From: CAYOSF01 sp964406605
GTDB taxonomy: Bacteria > Chloroflexota > Dehalococcoidia > DSTF01 > RBG-16-68-14
Direction of reading: 5' to 3'
Assembly (NCBI GenBank): GCA_964406605.1
Contig: CAYOSF010000006.1
Span: 62,001 to 126,000 of the forward strand
Length of the DNA stretch: 64,000 nucleotides
The position numbers and the translations under genes are program-made. Numbering within the stretch: position 1 is the stretch's first letter; the number at the start of each line of letters is the position of its first letter. Under the pieces are notes generated by a model. It saw only the letters and a program-made list of their open reading frames with translations, had not been told where the DNA came from and did no database searches. Positions 41,128 through 50,054 of the stretch are shown one piece after another.

Positions 41128-42426
41128 CTACGCCGAACCCAGCCCCGCAAGCGCGGCCTCCGCCGCCGCCAGCGTCTCCTCGATGTCCCCCACCGTGTGC
41201 GCCAGAGAGAGCATGCACGCCTCGAACTGCGAAGGCGGCAGGTACACACCCCGCTCCATCATGCCCCGGAAGTACCGGGCGTAGCGCTCGGTGTCGGCCA
41301 GGCGCGCCGTCGCGTAGTCCGTCACTGGGACACTTGTGAAGAAGAGGGTGAACATGGAACCGGCGCGGTTGATCCGAACATCGATCTCCGCCCGACGGGC
41401 CGCGGCAAGCAGACCTTCGGTCAGCCGCCCGGTAAGCTCGTCCAGCGTGCGATAGACGGCCGCGTCCTGCAGGGTTCGCAACGTCACGATGCCCGCCGCC
41501 ATCGCCATCGGGTTTCCGGAGAGCGTGCCTGCCTGGTACACGTCGCCCGTCGGCGCCATCCGCTCCATGATCTCCCGCCTGCCTCCGTAGGCGCCGACCG
41601 GTAAGCCTCCCCCAATCACCTTACCGAGACAAGTCAAGTCCGGTTCAACGCCGTACACTGCCTGGGCGCCGCCCAGCGACAGGCGGAATCCGGTGATCAC
41701 CTCATCGAACACAAGGAGCGCGCCGCTGGCCCGCGTGAGCTCGCGGAGCGACGCCAGAAAGCCCTCCTCGGGCGGCACCACCCCCATGTTGGCGGCGACG
41801 GGCTCGATGATCACGCAGGCGATCTCGTCCGGGTAACGCTCGAAGAGGAGGCGGACGGCTTCAGGATCGTTGTACGGCGCCACGAGCGTCTGCTCCGCGA
41901 AGGCCGCGGGCACGCCGGGACTATCCGGCAGGCCGAACGTGGCGACCCCGGACCCGGCACGGGCCAGCAGGCCGTCCGCGTGGCCATGATAGCCACCCTC
42001 AAACTTGACGATCCGGTCGCGGCCGGTGAAGCCGCGGGCCAGGCGGAGAGCCGACATCGTCGCCTCCGTCCCCGAGTTGACGAAGCGGACCATCTCTACG
42101 GACGGCATGGCCTCAACCACCAATCCCGCCATCTCCGCCTCCAGCTCCGTGGGAGCACCGAAACTTGTGCCTCGTTCGACCGTCCGCTGCAGGGTCTCAA
42201 CGACCGATGGGTGGGCATGACCGAGGATCAGCGGTCCCCAAGACAGCACGTAGTCGATGTATTCGTTCCCGTCTACGTCGAAGAGGTGAGATCCCTCACC
42301 GCGCGCAAAGACAGCCGGACCGCCGCCCACGGCGTTGAAAGCGCGCACCGGACTGTTCACCCCGCCGGGCATCAGCCGGCGAGACGCCTCGAAGATCTGA
42401 CGGGAACGGTCGCGTCGCTCAGCCAC
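41128..42426 (-). CDS. hemL: glutamate-1-semialdehyde 2,1-aminomutase
   Basis: The 432-aa PLP enzyme starts at GTG 42426. It has MPGGVNSPVRAFNAVGG near the N-terminus, the GGYHGHADGLL loop, FDEVITGFRLSLGGAQ, and the PLP lysine in CLGKVIGGGLPVGAYGG. It converts glutamate-1-semialdehyde to 5-aminolevulinate, the second step of the C5 heme pathway, working with HemA encoded 8 kb upstream on the same strand. It is the last gene of the leftward heme cluster. Confidence 0.96.
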   Translation of the reverse strand: MAERRDRSRQIFEASRRLMPGGVNSPVRAFNAVGGGPAVFARGEGSHLFDVDGNEYIDYVLSWGPLILGHAHPSVVETLQRTVERGTSFGAPTELEAEMAGLVVEAMPSVEMVRFVNSGTEATMSALRLARGFTGRDRIVKFEGGYHGHADGLLARAGSGVATFGLPDSPGVPAAFAEQTLVAPYNDPEAVRLLFERYPDEIACVIIEPVAANMGVVPPEEGFLASLRELTRASGALLVFDEVITGFRLSLGGAQAVYGVEPDLTCLGKVIGGGLPVGAYGGRREIMERMAPTGDVYQAGTLSGNPMAMAAGIVTLRTLQDAAVYRTLDELTGRLTEGLLAAARRAEIDVRINRAGSMFTLFFTSVPVTDYATARLADTERYARYFRGMMERGVYLPPSQFEACMLSLAHTVGDIEETLAAAEAALAGLGSA

Positions 42427-42566
42427 AGTATCAACAGCTTGCCACAGATGGTCGCAAGCCGCGAGACGGCAATCCCCGGGCTCGGTCTCGTCCGGGAGAG
42501 CCGCCAGGCCAATCCAGCCGCAGCGCCCAGGTCCCCCTGTCCAAGCCGGGGCGCACGCCCAACCGC

Positions 42567-43292
42567 CTACGGCAACCCATCGAGGGCGGCTTCAAGCTCC
42601 TCCAGCGACGCAATCTCCGCCTGTGGTGGCTCGATCCCGTCCGGCCAGTCGGTCCCGTGCCGGTTCACCCAGATCGCCCGCATTCCGGCGTGACGGGCAC
42701 CCTCAATGTCCGACCAGGCGCTGTCCCCAACGTACACGGCTTCGGACGGCCGAACGTCCAGCCGGGCGCACACCCGGCGGAACATGGACACGTGCGGCTT
42801 GTAGGCGCGCAACTCCTCGGACGTTACCACAACCTCGAAGGAGAGCCCGTTTCGTTCCATGCTGGCCGTCACGAAATCATTGTCGGCATCTGACAGCACG
42901 GCGAGACGGTACCGCGCCCCCAAGGCCGCGAGCGCTCCGGCCACTTCGGGATAGAGAGCAGTGCTCGCGTGCGCGTCTCGATAGGCGCGGTAGGCCAGAT
43001 CCAGCGGCGCATCCACGCCCCATAGCTGCAAGAGCTGGCGGCTGCGCTCGGTCCAGATGTCCCGGAAGGAACGAAAGGGAATCGTCGGGCCGTCCAACGG
43101 GGGCTGCCGGCCGCCCAGGCGCAGCTTCCAGTCGTTCGCTGTCAGCTCCCGCCAATGACGGTACGCCTCGCCGCCCGGGAGGGCGAGTCCAACGCGGCGA
43201 GCCAGCTCGTCGAACGCACGCACGCGGACATCCGGCGAGAGATTTGCCAGCGTCTCAAAGTAGTCGAAGACAACGGCTGCTAGAGTTGCCAC
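42567..43292 (-). CDS. HAD-superfamily hydrolase
   Basis: The 241-aa protein starts at GTG 43292. Motif I is VVFDYFETLAN: the nucleophile Asp is present, but the residue two positions later is Phe rather than the Asp that phosphatases use as general acid. Motif II is AVLSDADNDF, and the C-terminal motifs read AYKPHVSMFRRVC and VYVGDSAWSDIEGARHAGM. A dehalogenase-like or non-phosphatase role is possible. It lies between hemB and hemL on the same strand. A link to heme synthesis is only positional. Confidence 0.85.
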   Translation of the reverse strand: MATLAAVVFDYFETLANLSPDVRVRAFDELARRVGLALPGGEAYRHWRELTANDWKLRLGGRQPPLDGPTIPFRSFRDIWTERSRQLLQLWGVDAPLDLAYRAYRDAHASTALYPEVAGALAALGARYRLAVLSDADNDFVTASMERNGLSFEVVVTSEELRAYKPHVSMFRRVCARLDVRPSEAVYVGDSAWSDIEGARHAGMRAIWVNRHGTDWPDGIEPPQAEIASLEELEAALDGLP

Positions 43293-43442
43293 AGACGAGC
43301 ACAGCGTGGCACAGGGGTGGCAATCAGATCAAGAATCGGATGCTCCGGGTCCGCGCATCTCCCGTATTGAGGAGTTGCTGTGTCAGGCCTTCCGCCGGCA
43401 GCGGGTGCTGGCCCTCATGTCCTCCCATGCCCGTCCAGCAAG

Positions 43443-44441
43443 CTACCGCTCTTCAGCCAGCCAGCGCGCGGCCTCTTTGGCGTGGTAGGTGATGATGACG
43501 TCGGCGCCTGCGCGCTTGATCGCCGTCAGCACCTCCAGAGTAACGGCGCGGCCGTCGATCCAGCCGTTGCGGGCGGCCGCGTGCACCATGGCATACTCAC
43601 CACTGACGTTGTAGGCGGCCAGAGGCAGCTCGAAGCGCTGGCGCGCCCGCGAGAGCACGTCCAAGTACGCCAGCGCCGGCTTCACCATGACGATGTCCGC
43701 CCCCTCAGCGATGTCGGCCTCGATCTCCCGCAACGCCTCACGCGCGTTCGGCGGGTCCATCTGATAGCCCCGACGATCACCAAACTGAGGGGCGGATTCC
43801 GCCGCCTCCCGAAAGGGCCCGTAGAAGGCCGACGCATACTTGGCCGCATAGGCCATGATCGCAGTGTTGACGAATCCCGATTCGTCGAAGGCAGCGCGGA
43901 TGGCGGCCACCCGGCCGTCCATCATGTCCGACGGAGCGACCACGTCCGCGCCGGCGCGGACGTGCGAGACCGCGGTCCGCGCGAGCAGCTCAAGCGTCCT
44001 GTCGTTGTCCACCTCGCCGTCCACGATGACGCCGCAATGCCCGTGCGAGGTGTACTCGCAGAGACAGACATCGGTGATCACGACCAGCTCCGGATCGGCA
44101 GACTTGAGGGCGCGCACCGCCCGCTGCACGATCCCCTCGTCCGCGTAGGCCTCCGAGCCCACGTCGTCCTTGGTCGCCGGCAGGCCGAAGAGCAACACCG
44201 CCGGCACCCCGAGAGCGCTCAGCTCTCTCGCCTCTCCCGCCAGCCGGTCCGGCGAAAGGTGGTACTGCCCGGGCATCGAAGGGATCTCCTCAGCGACGTC
44301 CGCTCCGTCTACCACGAAGAGTGGATAGACGAGATCCCCGGGCGAGAGCGCGGTCTCTCGCACCAGACGCCGCAGCCCCTCGCTGCGCCGCAGACGGCGG
44401 AAGCGCGCGAATGGCTTTGAAGGATCGGTGTCGGTCTGCAC
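43443..44441 (-). CDS. hemB: delta-aminolevulinic acid dehydratase (porphobilinogen synthase)
   Basis: The 332-aa protein starts at GTG 44441. The zinc-site region TDVCLCEYTSHGHCG is present, with the Schiff-base lysines in AYAAKYASAFYGPFREA and IVMVKPALAYLDVL, plus AYNVSGEYAMVHAA. It joins two aminolevulinates to porphobilinogen. The three Cys indicate the zinc-dependent type. It begins 4 nt after the VOC gene ends, so the two are in one operon. Confidence 0.97.
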   Translation of the reverse strand: MQTDTDPSKPFARFRRLRRSEGLRRLVRETALSPGDLVYPLFVVDGADVAEEIPSMPGQYHLSPDRLAGEARELSALGVPAVLLFGLPATKDDVGSEAYADEGIVQRAVRALKSADPELVVITDVCLCEYTSHGHCGVIVDGEVDNDRTLELLARTAVSHVRAGADVVAPSDMMDGRVAAIRAAFDESGFVNTAIMAYAAKYASAFYGPFREAAESAPQFGDRRGYQMDPPNAREALREIEADIAEGADIVMVKPALAYLDVLSRARQRFELPLAAYNVSGEYAMVHAAARNGWIDGRAVTLEVLTAIKRAGADVIITYHAKEAARWLAEER

Positions 44442-44445
44442 AGCT

Positions 44446-44862
44446 CTATTCCCCCGCGCCCTGCGGCGAAAGCTCGCGGCACACTTCCACCAGGTTGCCG
44501 TCCGGATCGCGGAAATGAGCCGTGCGAACTCCCCAGTCCGGGCGATCCTGCGGCTCCGTCACCAACGCAACGCCCCCTGCCGCAAGTTGCTCGCACGCGG
44601 CATCGACGTCCTCGACCTCGAAGATGAGGGCTGCGCGGTCTTGCGTATCTGCGTCCGCCGGTTTCCCAGCCGCGCCCACGGCCTCGGCCATGAGTCCTCT
44701 CTTGTACAGCGCGATGATTCCGTCGCCGGCCTTGAACTCGGCGTACTGGCCCTCCTCATCGCCCCAGGCCACTTCCAAGCCGAGCACGTCGCGGTAGAAC
44801 CGGAAGCAAGCCCGGTAGTCGGCAACGAGCATTCGTACGTTGGCCAGCCTCAGGCGCACCAC
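44446..44862 (-). CDS. VOC (glyoxalase/bleomycin resistance) family protein
   Basis: The 138-aa protein starts at GTG 44862 behind GGAGGGA. It has the paired beta-alpha-beta-beta-beta modules of the VOC fold: FRFYRDVLGLEVAWGDEEGQ in the first, and VRTAHFRDPDGNLVEV in the second with a metal-binding Glu. The family covers glyoxalase I, dioxygenases and resistance proteins; no specific activity is indicated. It is tightly linked to hemB (4 nt). Confidence 0.87.
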   Translation of the reverse strand: MVRLRLANVRMLVADYRACFRFYRDVLGLEVAWGDEEGQYAEFKAGDGIIALYKRGLMAEAVGAAGKPADADTQDRAALIFEVEDVDAACEQLAAGGVALVTEPQDRPDWGVRTAHFRDPDGNLVEVCRELSPQGAGE

Positions 44863-44935
44863 AGTCCCTCCTCCCTACCGATGCCGCAAGGCCGGCACCA
44901 CGGGTAGACCCCGAAGCCCGCGATCGAGCGGTGCC

Positions 44936-45811
44936 TCACTCACCCCGCTGCTTCCGAAGGAACGCCTCCAGATCTCCAATGAGGTCACCGGCGGCGGGCA
45001 AGTCCTGGTCGGCGGCTTCGTCGGCCCCAGCATCGAGGCGGCGCTCGAGCTCAGCAAGATAGGCCTTCATCTGTGCATTGTCGGCGAGCGCCTCTTCCAC
45101 CTGCTGCTCCAGCTTGCGGCTCGCCTCTACCAGCTCCGACAGATCCGGCGCGAAGGCGAAGAGACGGTCGAGCACCTCCAGGAGAGCCAGCGCGCCTCTG
45201 GGGTTCGCCGCATCGCCCAGATAGGGCGGCAGACCGACCCAGAGGCTGGCTGCGGGCAGCCCTGCCGTCCGCCAGGTCTCGTGGACAACACCGACGATGC
45301 CCGTCGGCCCCTCATAGCGGGTACGGTTGATGGCCAGGCCCTCCAGTCGACCTCGCAGCTCGTCCTCCGTGGCGAAGCCCGTGATCGGCGGCGGCCTGGT
45401 GTGCGTGGTGGCGGCGACCAGAGCGCCCAGGGTGAGCAGCAGGCGACCATCGACACGCTGGAAGAGGTCGCGCATCGCGTGGGCGAAGGTGCGCCACTTG
45501 AGGTGCGGCTCCGTCCCCAGGAAGAGCACCACGTCATTGTCCGCATCGGCGTGGCGGTGGTAGAAGAACCGGTTACCCGGCCACCGGAGATCGCGCTGGC
45601 CCTCCTCCACAACACGGATCATCGGTCGGGCGACGGTGAAGTCGAAGAACTCCTCCGGGTCGATTCCGGCGAAGTCCTTGGCCGACCAGCTATCGATCAG
45701 GTGGCGCACGGCAAGCGTCGCCGCCTCGCCGGCATCGTTCCAGCCGCGAAAGGCTACGACGAACGTCGGCCGGCGAAGCTCCGGCAGTTCCTCAAGCTCC
45801 AAGTAGTCCAT
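44936..45811 (-). CDS. PAC2 family protein
   Basis: The 291-aa protein matches the PAC2 (proteasome assembly chaperone 2-like) family of Actinobacteria and Chloroflexota. Its segments include FVVAFRGWNDAGEAATLAVR, FFDFTVARPMIRVVEEGQR and NDVVLFLGTEPHLKWRTFA, together with LASLWVGLPPYLGDAANP-like spacing in the centre. The C-terminal part is a charged coiled coil (VEASRKLEQQVEEALADNAQ). Its role in bacteria is not established. It lies inside the heme cluster between the acyl-CoA ligase and VOC genes. Confidence 0.85.
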   Translation of the reverse strand: MDYLELEELPELRRPTFVVAFRGWNDAGEAATLAVRHLIDSWSAKDFAGIDPEEFFDFTVARPMIRVVEEGQRDLRWPGNRFFYHRHADADNDVVLFLGTEPHLKWRTFAHAMRDLFQRVDGRLLLTLGALVAATTHTRPPPITGFATEDELRGRLEGLAINRTRYEGPTGIVGVVHETWRTAGLPAASLWVGLPPYLGDAANPRGALALLEVLDRLFAFAPDLSELVEASRKLEQQVEEALADNAQMKAYLAELERRLDAGADEAADQDLPAAGDLIGDLEAFLRKQRGE

Positions 45812-45864
45812 GGCTTCCCGTCAGCCTCGCGACGGTCTGAGTTCTGCTTCGGACGCGGCGATCC

Positions 45865-47430
45865 CTACGCCCCCGCGACGCGGCGCTTCTGCCCGGCCCA
45901 GTAGGGCTCGCGGAGTTCGCGCTTGAGCACCTTGCCGCTGGGGTTGCGAGGCAACTGGTCGACGAAATCCACGGAGCGGGGTCGCTCGAAGCCCCCGAGC
46001 TTGCCTCGACAGAACTCCATGATCTCCTCCGCCGTCGCGGTCTGTCCTTCCCGCAAGACCACGACCGCCTTCACCGCTTCGCCCCACTGCTCGTCCGGCA
46101 CACCGATGATCGCAGCGTCGGCTACGGCAGGGTGCTGGAACAGCACCTCCTCGGCGACCCGTGGGTACACGTTCTCGCCTCCCGACACGATCATGTCCTT
46201 GACGCGGTCCTGGACGTAGATGTAGCCGGCATCGTCCAGCATGCCCGCGTCCCCCGTGTGCAGCCAGCCGTCCCGAAGCGACTCCGCCGACTCGTCCGGC
46301 AGGTTCCAGTAACCCCGCATCATCTGGGGGCCGCGCGCCGCGATTTCGCCCGTCGTGCCGTTCGGCACCGGGTTGCCGTCCTCATCGACGATCCTCACGT
46401 CAGTCCCCATCACGGGCCGGCCCGCCGAGATGAACAGCCCCGTGTCCTGTTCTGCCGCCCGCCTATGGTCTGCGGGAAGCAGGAAACTGAGCACCGCCGT
46501 CGACTCAGTCATGCCGTATCCCTGGGCGAAATCACACTTGAATACCTCGATCGCCCTCTTGAGCGTCTCCTCAGCGATCGGCGAGGCGCCGTACACCATC
46601 ACGCGCAAGTCATCGTAGTTCCGCTCTGCGACATCCGGCACGAAGACAAGACAGGCCTGGATCATGGCCGGCACCAGCATCGTCAGCCCGATTCGCTCTT
46701 CGCTCAGCGCCCGCACGACTTCAGCGGGATTGAAGTCCGCCTGGAAACAAAGACAGCCGCCGGCGTAGATACAGTTGAAAGTCGTGATCGCAGCGGCCGC
46801 ATGGTAGATGGGAGCGACGAGCAGGTAACGCTCCCCTACCACCCCTTCCAGGGCGGTGAAGATCTGGAACATGTTGCTGGTCACGGCGTGATGCGTGAGC
46901 ATCGCGCCCTTGGGCCGGCCGGTCGTACCGCTCGTGTACATCTGATACACATCGTCGTTCTCGCTGATAGCCCGGTCCGGCGGTGTGTCGGGCTGGCCGG
47001 CCACCCAATGCTGGTAGTCCTGCCACCCTTCCAGCCCCAACTCGCCGATGACGACGTAGCTCTGGACGTGTTTCAGATCCTTGCGGAATCCGTCCGCCGC
47101 GTTCACGTACTCATCAGCCACGATGAGCAGCTTGGCCTGGCAGTCGTTGATGATGTAGCACCACTCACTTGGTGAGAGCCGGTAGTTCAGGGGTACGAGC
47201 ACCACCCCCGCCTTGGACGCCGCGTAGTACAGGAGCGCGTACTCGATGCTGTTCTTGGAGAGCAGCGCCACCCGGTCGCCGATTTGCAGGCCGGCGTTCA
47301 CGAACGTGTTGGCGATACGGTTGGCCTCGGCAACCGCCTCTCCATACGTCATACTCCGGTCGCCTTGCTCGGCAAAGCGCGTATCCGGCCGCTCACGGGC
47401 CCGGAAGTCAAGAAAATCGTGCAGTCGCAT
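45865..47430 (-). CDS. acyl-CoA synthetase (class I adenylate-forming, FadD-like)
   Basis: The 521-aa protein has all ANL motifs: the phosphate loop YTSGTTGRPKGAML, QGYGMTESTAV, DGWLHTGDAGMLDDAGYIYV, VKDMIVSGGENVYP and the C-terminal lysine motif PSGKVLKREL. It adenylates a carboxylic acid and forms its CoA thioester. Fatty or aromatic acid specificity cannot be told. It sits in the heme cluster after cobA-hemD with a 130-bp gap, which is an unusual placement. Confidence 0.93.
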   Translation of the reverse strand: MRLHDFLDFRARERPDTRFAEQGDRSMTYGEAVAEANRIANTFVNAGLQIGDRVALLSKNSIEYALLYYAASKAGVVLVPLNYRLSPSEWCYIINDCQAKLLIVADEYVNAADGFRKDLKHVQSYVVIGELGLEGWQDYQHWVAGQPDTPPDRAISENDDVYQMYTSGTTGRPKGAMLTHHAVTSNMFQIFTALEGVVGERYLLVAPIYHAAAAITTFNCIYAGGCLCFQADFNPAEVVRALSEERIGLTMLVPAMIQACLVFVPDVAERNYDDLRVMVYGASPIAEETLKRAIEVFKCDFAQGYGMTESTAVLSFLLPADHRRAAEQDTGLFISAGRPVMGTDVRIVDEDGNPVPNGTTGEIAARGPQMMRGYWNLPDESAESLRDGWLHTGDAGMLDDAGYIYVQDRVKDMIVSGGENVYPRVAEEVLFQHPAVADAAIIGVPDEQWGEAVKAVVVLREGQTATAEEIMEFCRGKLGGFERPRSVDFVDQLPRNPSGKVLKRELREPYWAGQKRRVAGA

Positions 47431-47561
47431 CCGCTTCCCCCTCCCAATCTGTGGATGGCGTACGCGCCTCCCGTACTATCCGGCCCGATCCCGGGCAGAG
47501 CACGTCAGGAGGCGACAGCGATCCCCATTAAAGCGCCTACGGCGGCTGCGTGTCTAGGGTT

Positions 47562-49112
47562 CTAGGCGCTCGGGCCCGCCCCCTCCTCCACCAGCGCCCG
47601 AACCAGGCCCGGTATCGTGTGCTCCTTCGCCACCACATCCGGCGCGCGGCCCAGCAGTTCCTCTACCGTCGCCGCCGTAATCGGCCCGATGCAGGCGATA
47701 CGACAGCGCCGGAGCGACTCTACGTCCTTGCCCAGCATCGACACGAGATTGCGAACCGAGGAAGAGCTGGCGAAGGTCGCAACGTCGATCTCGCCCGCGC
47801 GGAGAAGCCGCAACGCCTCGGCATCCGCTTCCTTGGGCGGAGCCGCAACGTAGAGCGTGAGCTCATCCACTACCGCTCCGCGCTTCGTCAGTTCTTCGAC
47901 AAGCACCTCTCGGGCGCCCTCGGCGCGCGGCAGAAGCACGCTCCGCCCATCGAGCTCGACGCCTTCCAGCGCGGCGACCAGCCCCTCCGCCGTGTACCGG
48001 TCAGGCTCCGGCACGACGTCGACCGCGATGCCCCGCTCCCGCAGAGCCTCGGCCGTTCCCGGCCCGATCGCCGCCACCTTGGCCTGCACGCTCCTTGCGT
48101 CCAGGCGCCTCCGCCACATGTATTCGAACAAGATGTCGACGCCGTTACGGCTGGTAAGGATAAGCCAGTCGAAAGACCCCGCCCTCAAGGCTGAGAGCGC
48201 CGCCTCCAGCCGATCCTCATCGAACCGCGGAGTGATCTCGATCGTCGGCAGCTCCACAGGCTCCGCGCCCGCGGCGGCCAGAGCCCGGGCCAGCTCGCTC
48301 GCCTGCTCGCGGGTCCGGGTCACCAGCACGCGCCGCCCGAAGAGCGGCCTCGTGTCATACCACCGCAGGGCCTCGCGAAGACGCACGACATCCCCCACCA
48401 CGGTGATCGCCGGCGGCACAATACCCGCCTCCTCCGCCTCTGTGACGATACTGCCCAGCGTGCCGACCACGGTTCGCTGGCGGGGATGCGTCCCCTGTTC
48501 CACCACCGCGGCGGGAGTGGCGGGATCGCGCCCGCCCGCGATCAGCCGTTCCGCGATCTGGGGGAGTTGCCCGACTCCCATGAGCAGGACCAGCGTATCG
48601 ACCGCGGTGGCAAGCTTCTCCCATTCCACGTCGGATCGCTCCTTGGTCGGGTCCTCGTGGCCGGTCACAAACGCGACCGATGCGGCCACGCCGCGATGCG
48701 TCACCGGGATGCCCGCATAGGCGGGCGCGCCGATGGCCGAAGTCACACCGGGCACGATCTCGAACGGGACGCCGGCGCGGGAAAGCGCCTCCGCCTCCTC
48801 ACCTCCCCGACCGAAGACGAACGGGTCACCGCCCTTCAGCCTCACCACCCGCTTCCCTTGTCGCCCGCGGTCGACAAGCAGCTCGTTTATCTCCTCTTGT
48901 GACATGGCATGCCGCTTCGGCCCCTTGCCCGCATATACCCGGTCCGCCTCCGGCGGCGCCAGCTCCAGCAGGCTCGAGTTCGCCAGCCGGTCGAACACGA
49001 CGACCTCGGCCTGCGCAAGCGCGTTCACGGCGGCAACTGTGATCAGTCCCGGATCGCCCGGCCCGGCGCCGACGATGAAGACCCGACCGGGAGGGTCGTT
49101 CACCCCGGTCAT
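47562..49112 (-). CDS. cobA-hemD: fused uroporphyrinogen-III C-methyltransferase / uroporphyrinogen-III synthase
   Basis: The 516-aa protein joins a SUMT domain (residues 1-245; VFIVGAGPGDPGLITVAAVN and KGGDPFVFGRGGEEA, both SAM-binding signatures) to a HemD domain (about 260-510; RVLVTRTREQASELARALAA, TSRNGVDILFEYM, ACIGPITAATVEELLG). It closes the ring of uroporphyrinogen III and methylates it to precorrin-2, directing flow to siroheme or cobalamin. ATG 49112 overlaps the hemC stop as ATGA. The fusion is common in Firmicutes and Chloroflexota. Confidence 0.95.
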   Translation of the reverse strand: MTGVNDPPGRVFIVGAGPGDPGLITVAAVNALAQAEVVVFDRLANSSLLELAPPEADRVYAGKGPKRHAMSQEEINELLVDRGRQGKRVVRLKGGDPFVFGRGGEEAEALSRAGVPFEIVPGVTSAIGAPAYAGIPVTHRGVAASVAFVTGHEDPTKERSDVEWEKLATAVDTLVLLMGVGQLPQIAERLIAGGRDPATPAAVVEQGTHPRQRTVVGTLGSIVTEAEEAGIVPPAITVVGDVVRLREALRWYDTRPLFGRRVLVTRTREQASELARALAAAGAEPVELPTIEITPRFDEDRLEAALSALRAGSFDWLILTSRNGVDILFEYMWRRRLDARSVQAKVAAIGPGTAEALRERGIAVDVVPEPDRYTAEGLVAALEGVELDGRSVLLPRAEGAREVLVEELTKRGAVVDELTLYVAAPPKEADAEALRLLRAGEIDVATFASSSSVRNLVSMLGKDVESLRRCRIACIGPITAATVEELLGRAPDVVAKEHTIPGLVRALVEEGAGPSA

Positions 49113-50032
49113 GCCGTCTCCACCAACTCCTCCGCCCCTTGCTCCAGCAGGCGCTCGGCAAGGCGGACTCCCACCGACTTGGCCTCGGCGGCGACGCCGG
49201 TCACTTCATCTCCAAACGTACGCCCGCCCTCCGCGTCCGAGACGAATCCACGGACTCGAACTGCATCGCCCTCCACCGTTGCCAGCGCCGCAAAGGGGAG
49301 CCGGCAGCCACCGCCCAGCCGTGCCAGGAACGCACGCTCCGCCTCCGAAGCGAGGCGCGTCTCACGGTGGTCGACCGTGGAGACCAGGGCGAGCAAGTCC
49401 GAGTCATCCTCGCGTGCCTCGATCGCGAGCGTCCCCTGCCCCACCGCAGGCACCATCTCGTCCGGAGAGAAGATCTCGGCTACCGAGCCAAGGAGGCCCA
49501 AGCGGTCCAGACCGGCGGCGGCCAGCACCACCGCGTCCACCTCCCCCTCGTCCACCCTTCGAACGCGGGTGTCCACATTGCCCCGAATGCCGACGGACCT
49601 CAGATCGGGACGCAGCGCCCGGAGTTGGACCGCCCGGCGGGCGCTACCGGTACCGATCCGTCCACCCTGGATCAGCGCGGCAAGCTTCGCCCCATCTCGC
49701 GAGACGAGCGCGTCCCTTGGGTCGCCGCGTTGCGGCAGCGCGGCGAGCGTGAGGCCGGGCGCGAGCTCGACCGGGACGTCCTTCAGGCTGTGGACCGCGA
49801 GGTCGATCTCGCGGGCCAGGAGGGCTGTCTCGAGTTCCTTCACGAAGATCCCCTGACCGCCGATGCGCGAGAGCGGGGCCTTCATCCGTCGATCGCCTTC
49901 GGTGCGGATCTGACGGACTTGGAACTCCACGTCGGGGTGGGAAGCGCGCAACGACTGAACGACGAGCTCCGTTTGGCACAGGGCCAGTCTGCTCGCACGG
50001 CTGCCGACGACGTAGGCGCGCCCCTGAGCCAT
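49109..50032 (-). CDS. hemC: porphobilinogen deaminase (hydroxymethylbilane synthase)
   Basis: The 307-aa protein starts at ATG 50032 (MAQGRAYVVGSRASRLAL). Key regions are GGQGIFVKELETALLAREID, LAVHSLKDVPVELAPGL, GSARRAVQLRALRPDL and the dipyrromethane-cofactor Cys in ARLGGGCRLPFAALA. It polymerises four porphobilinogens to the linear tetrapyrrole. It lies between hemA (22 bp upstream) and cobA-hemD (overlap), which makes co-translation likely. Confidence 0.96.
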   Translation of the reverse strand: MAQGRAYVVGSRASRLALCQTELVVQSLRASHPDVEFQVRQIRTEGDRRMKAPLSRIGGQGIFVKELETALLAREIDLAVHSLKDVPVELAPGLTLAALPQRGDPRDALVSRDGAKLAALIQGGRIGTGSARRAVQLRALRPDLRSVGIRGNVDTRVRRVDEGEVDAVVLAAAGLDRLGLLGSVAEIFSPDEMVPAVGQGTLAIEAREDDSDLLALVSTVDHRETRLASEAERAFLARLGGGCRLPFAALATVEGDAVRVRGFVSDAEGGRTFGDEVTGVAAEAKSVGVRLAERLLEQGAEELVETA

Positions 50033-50054
50033 GTCAGGTCTCAGATGTAACCCG

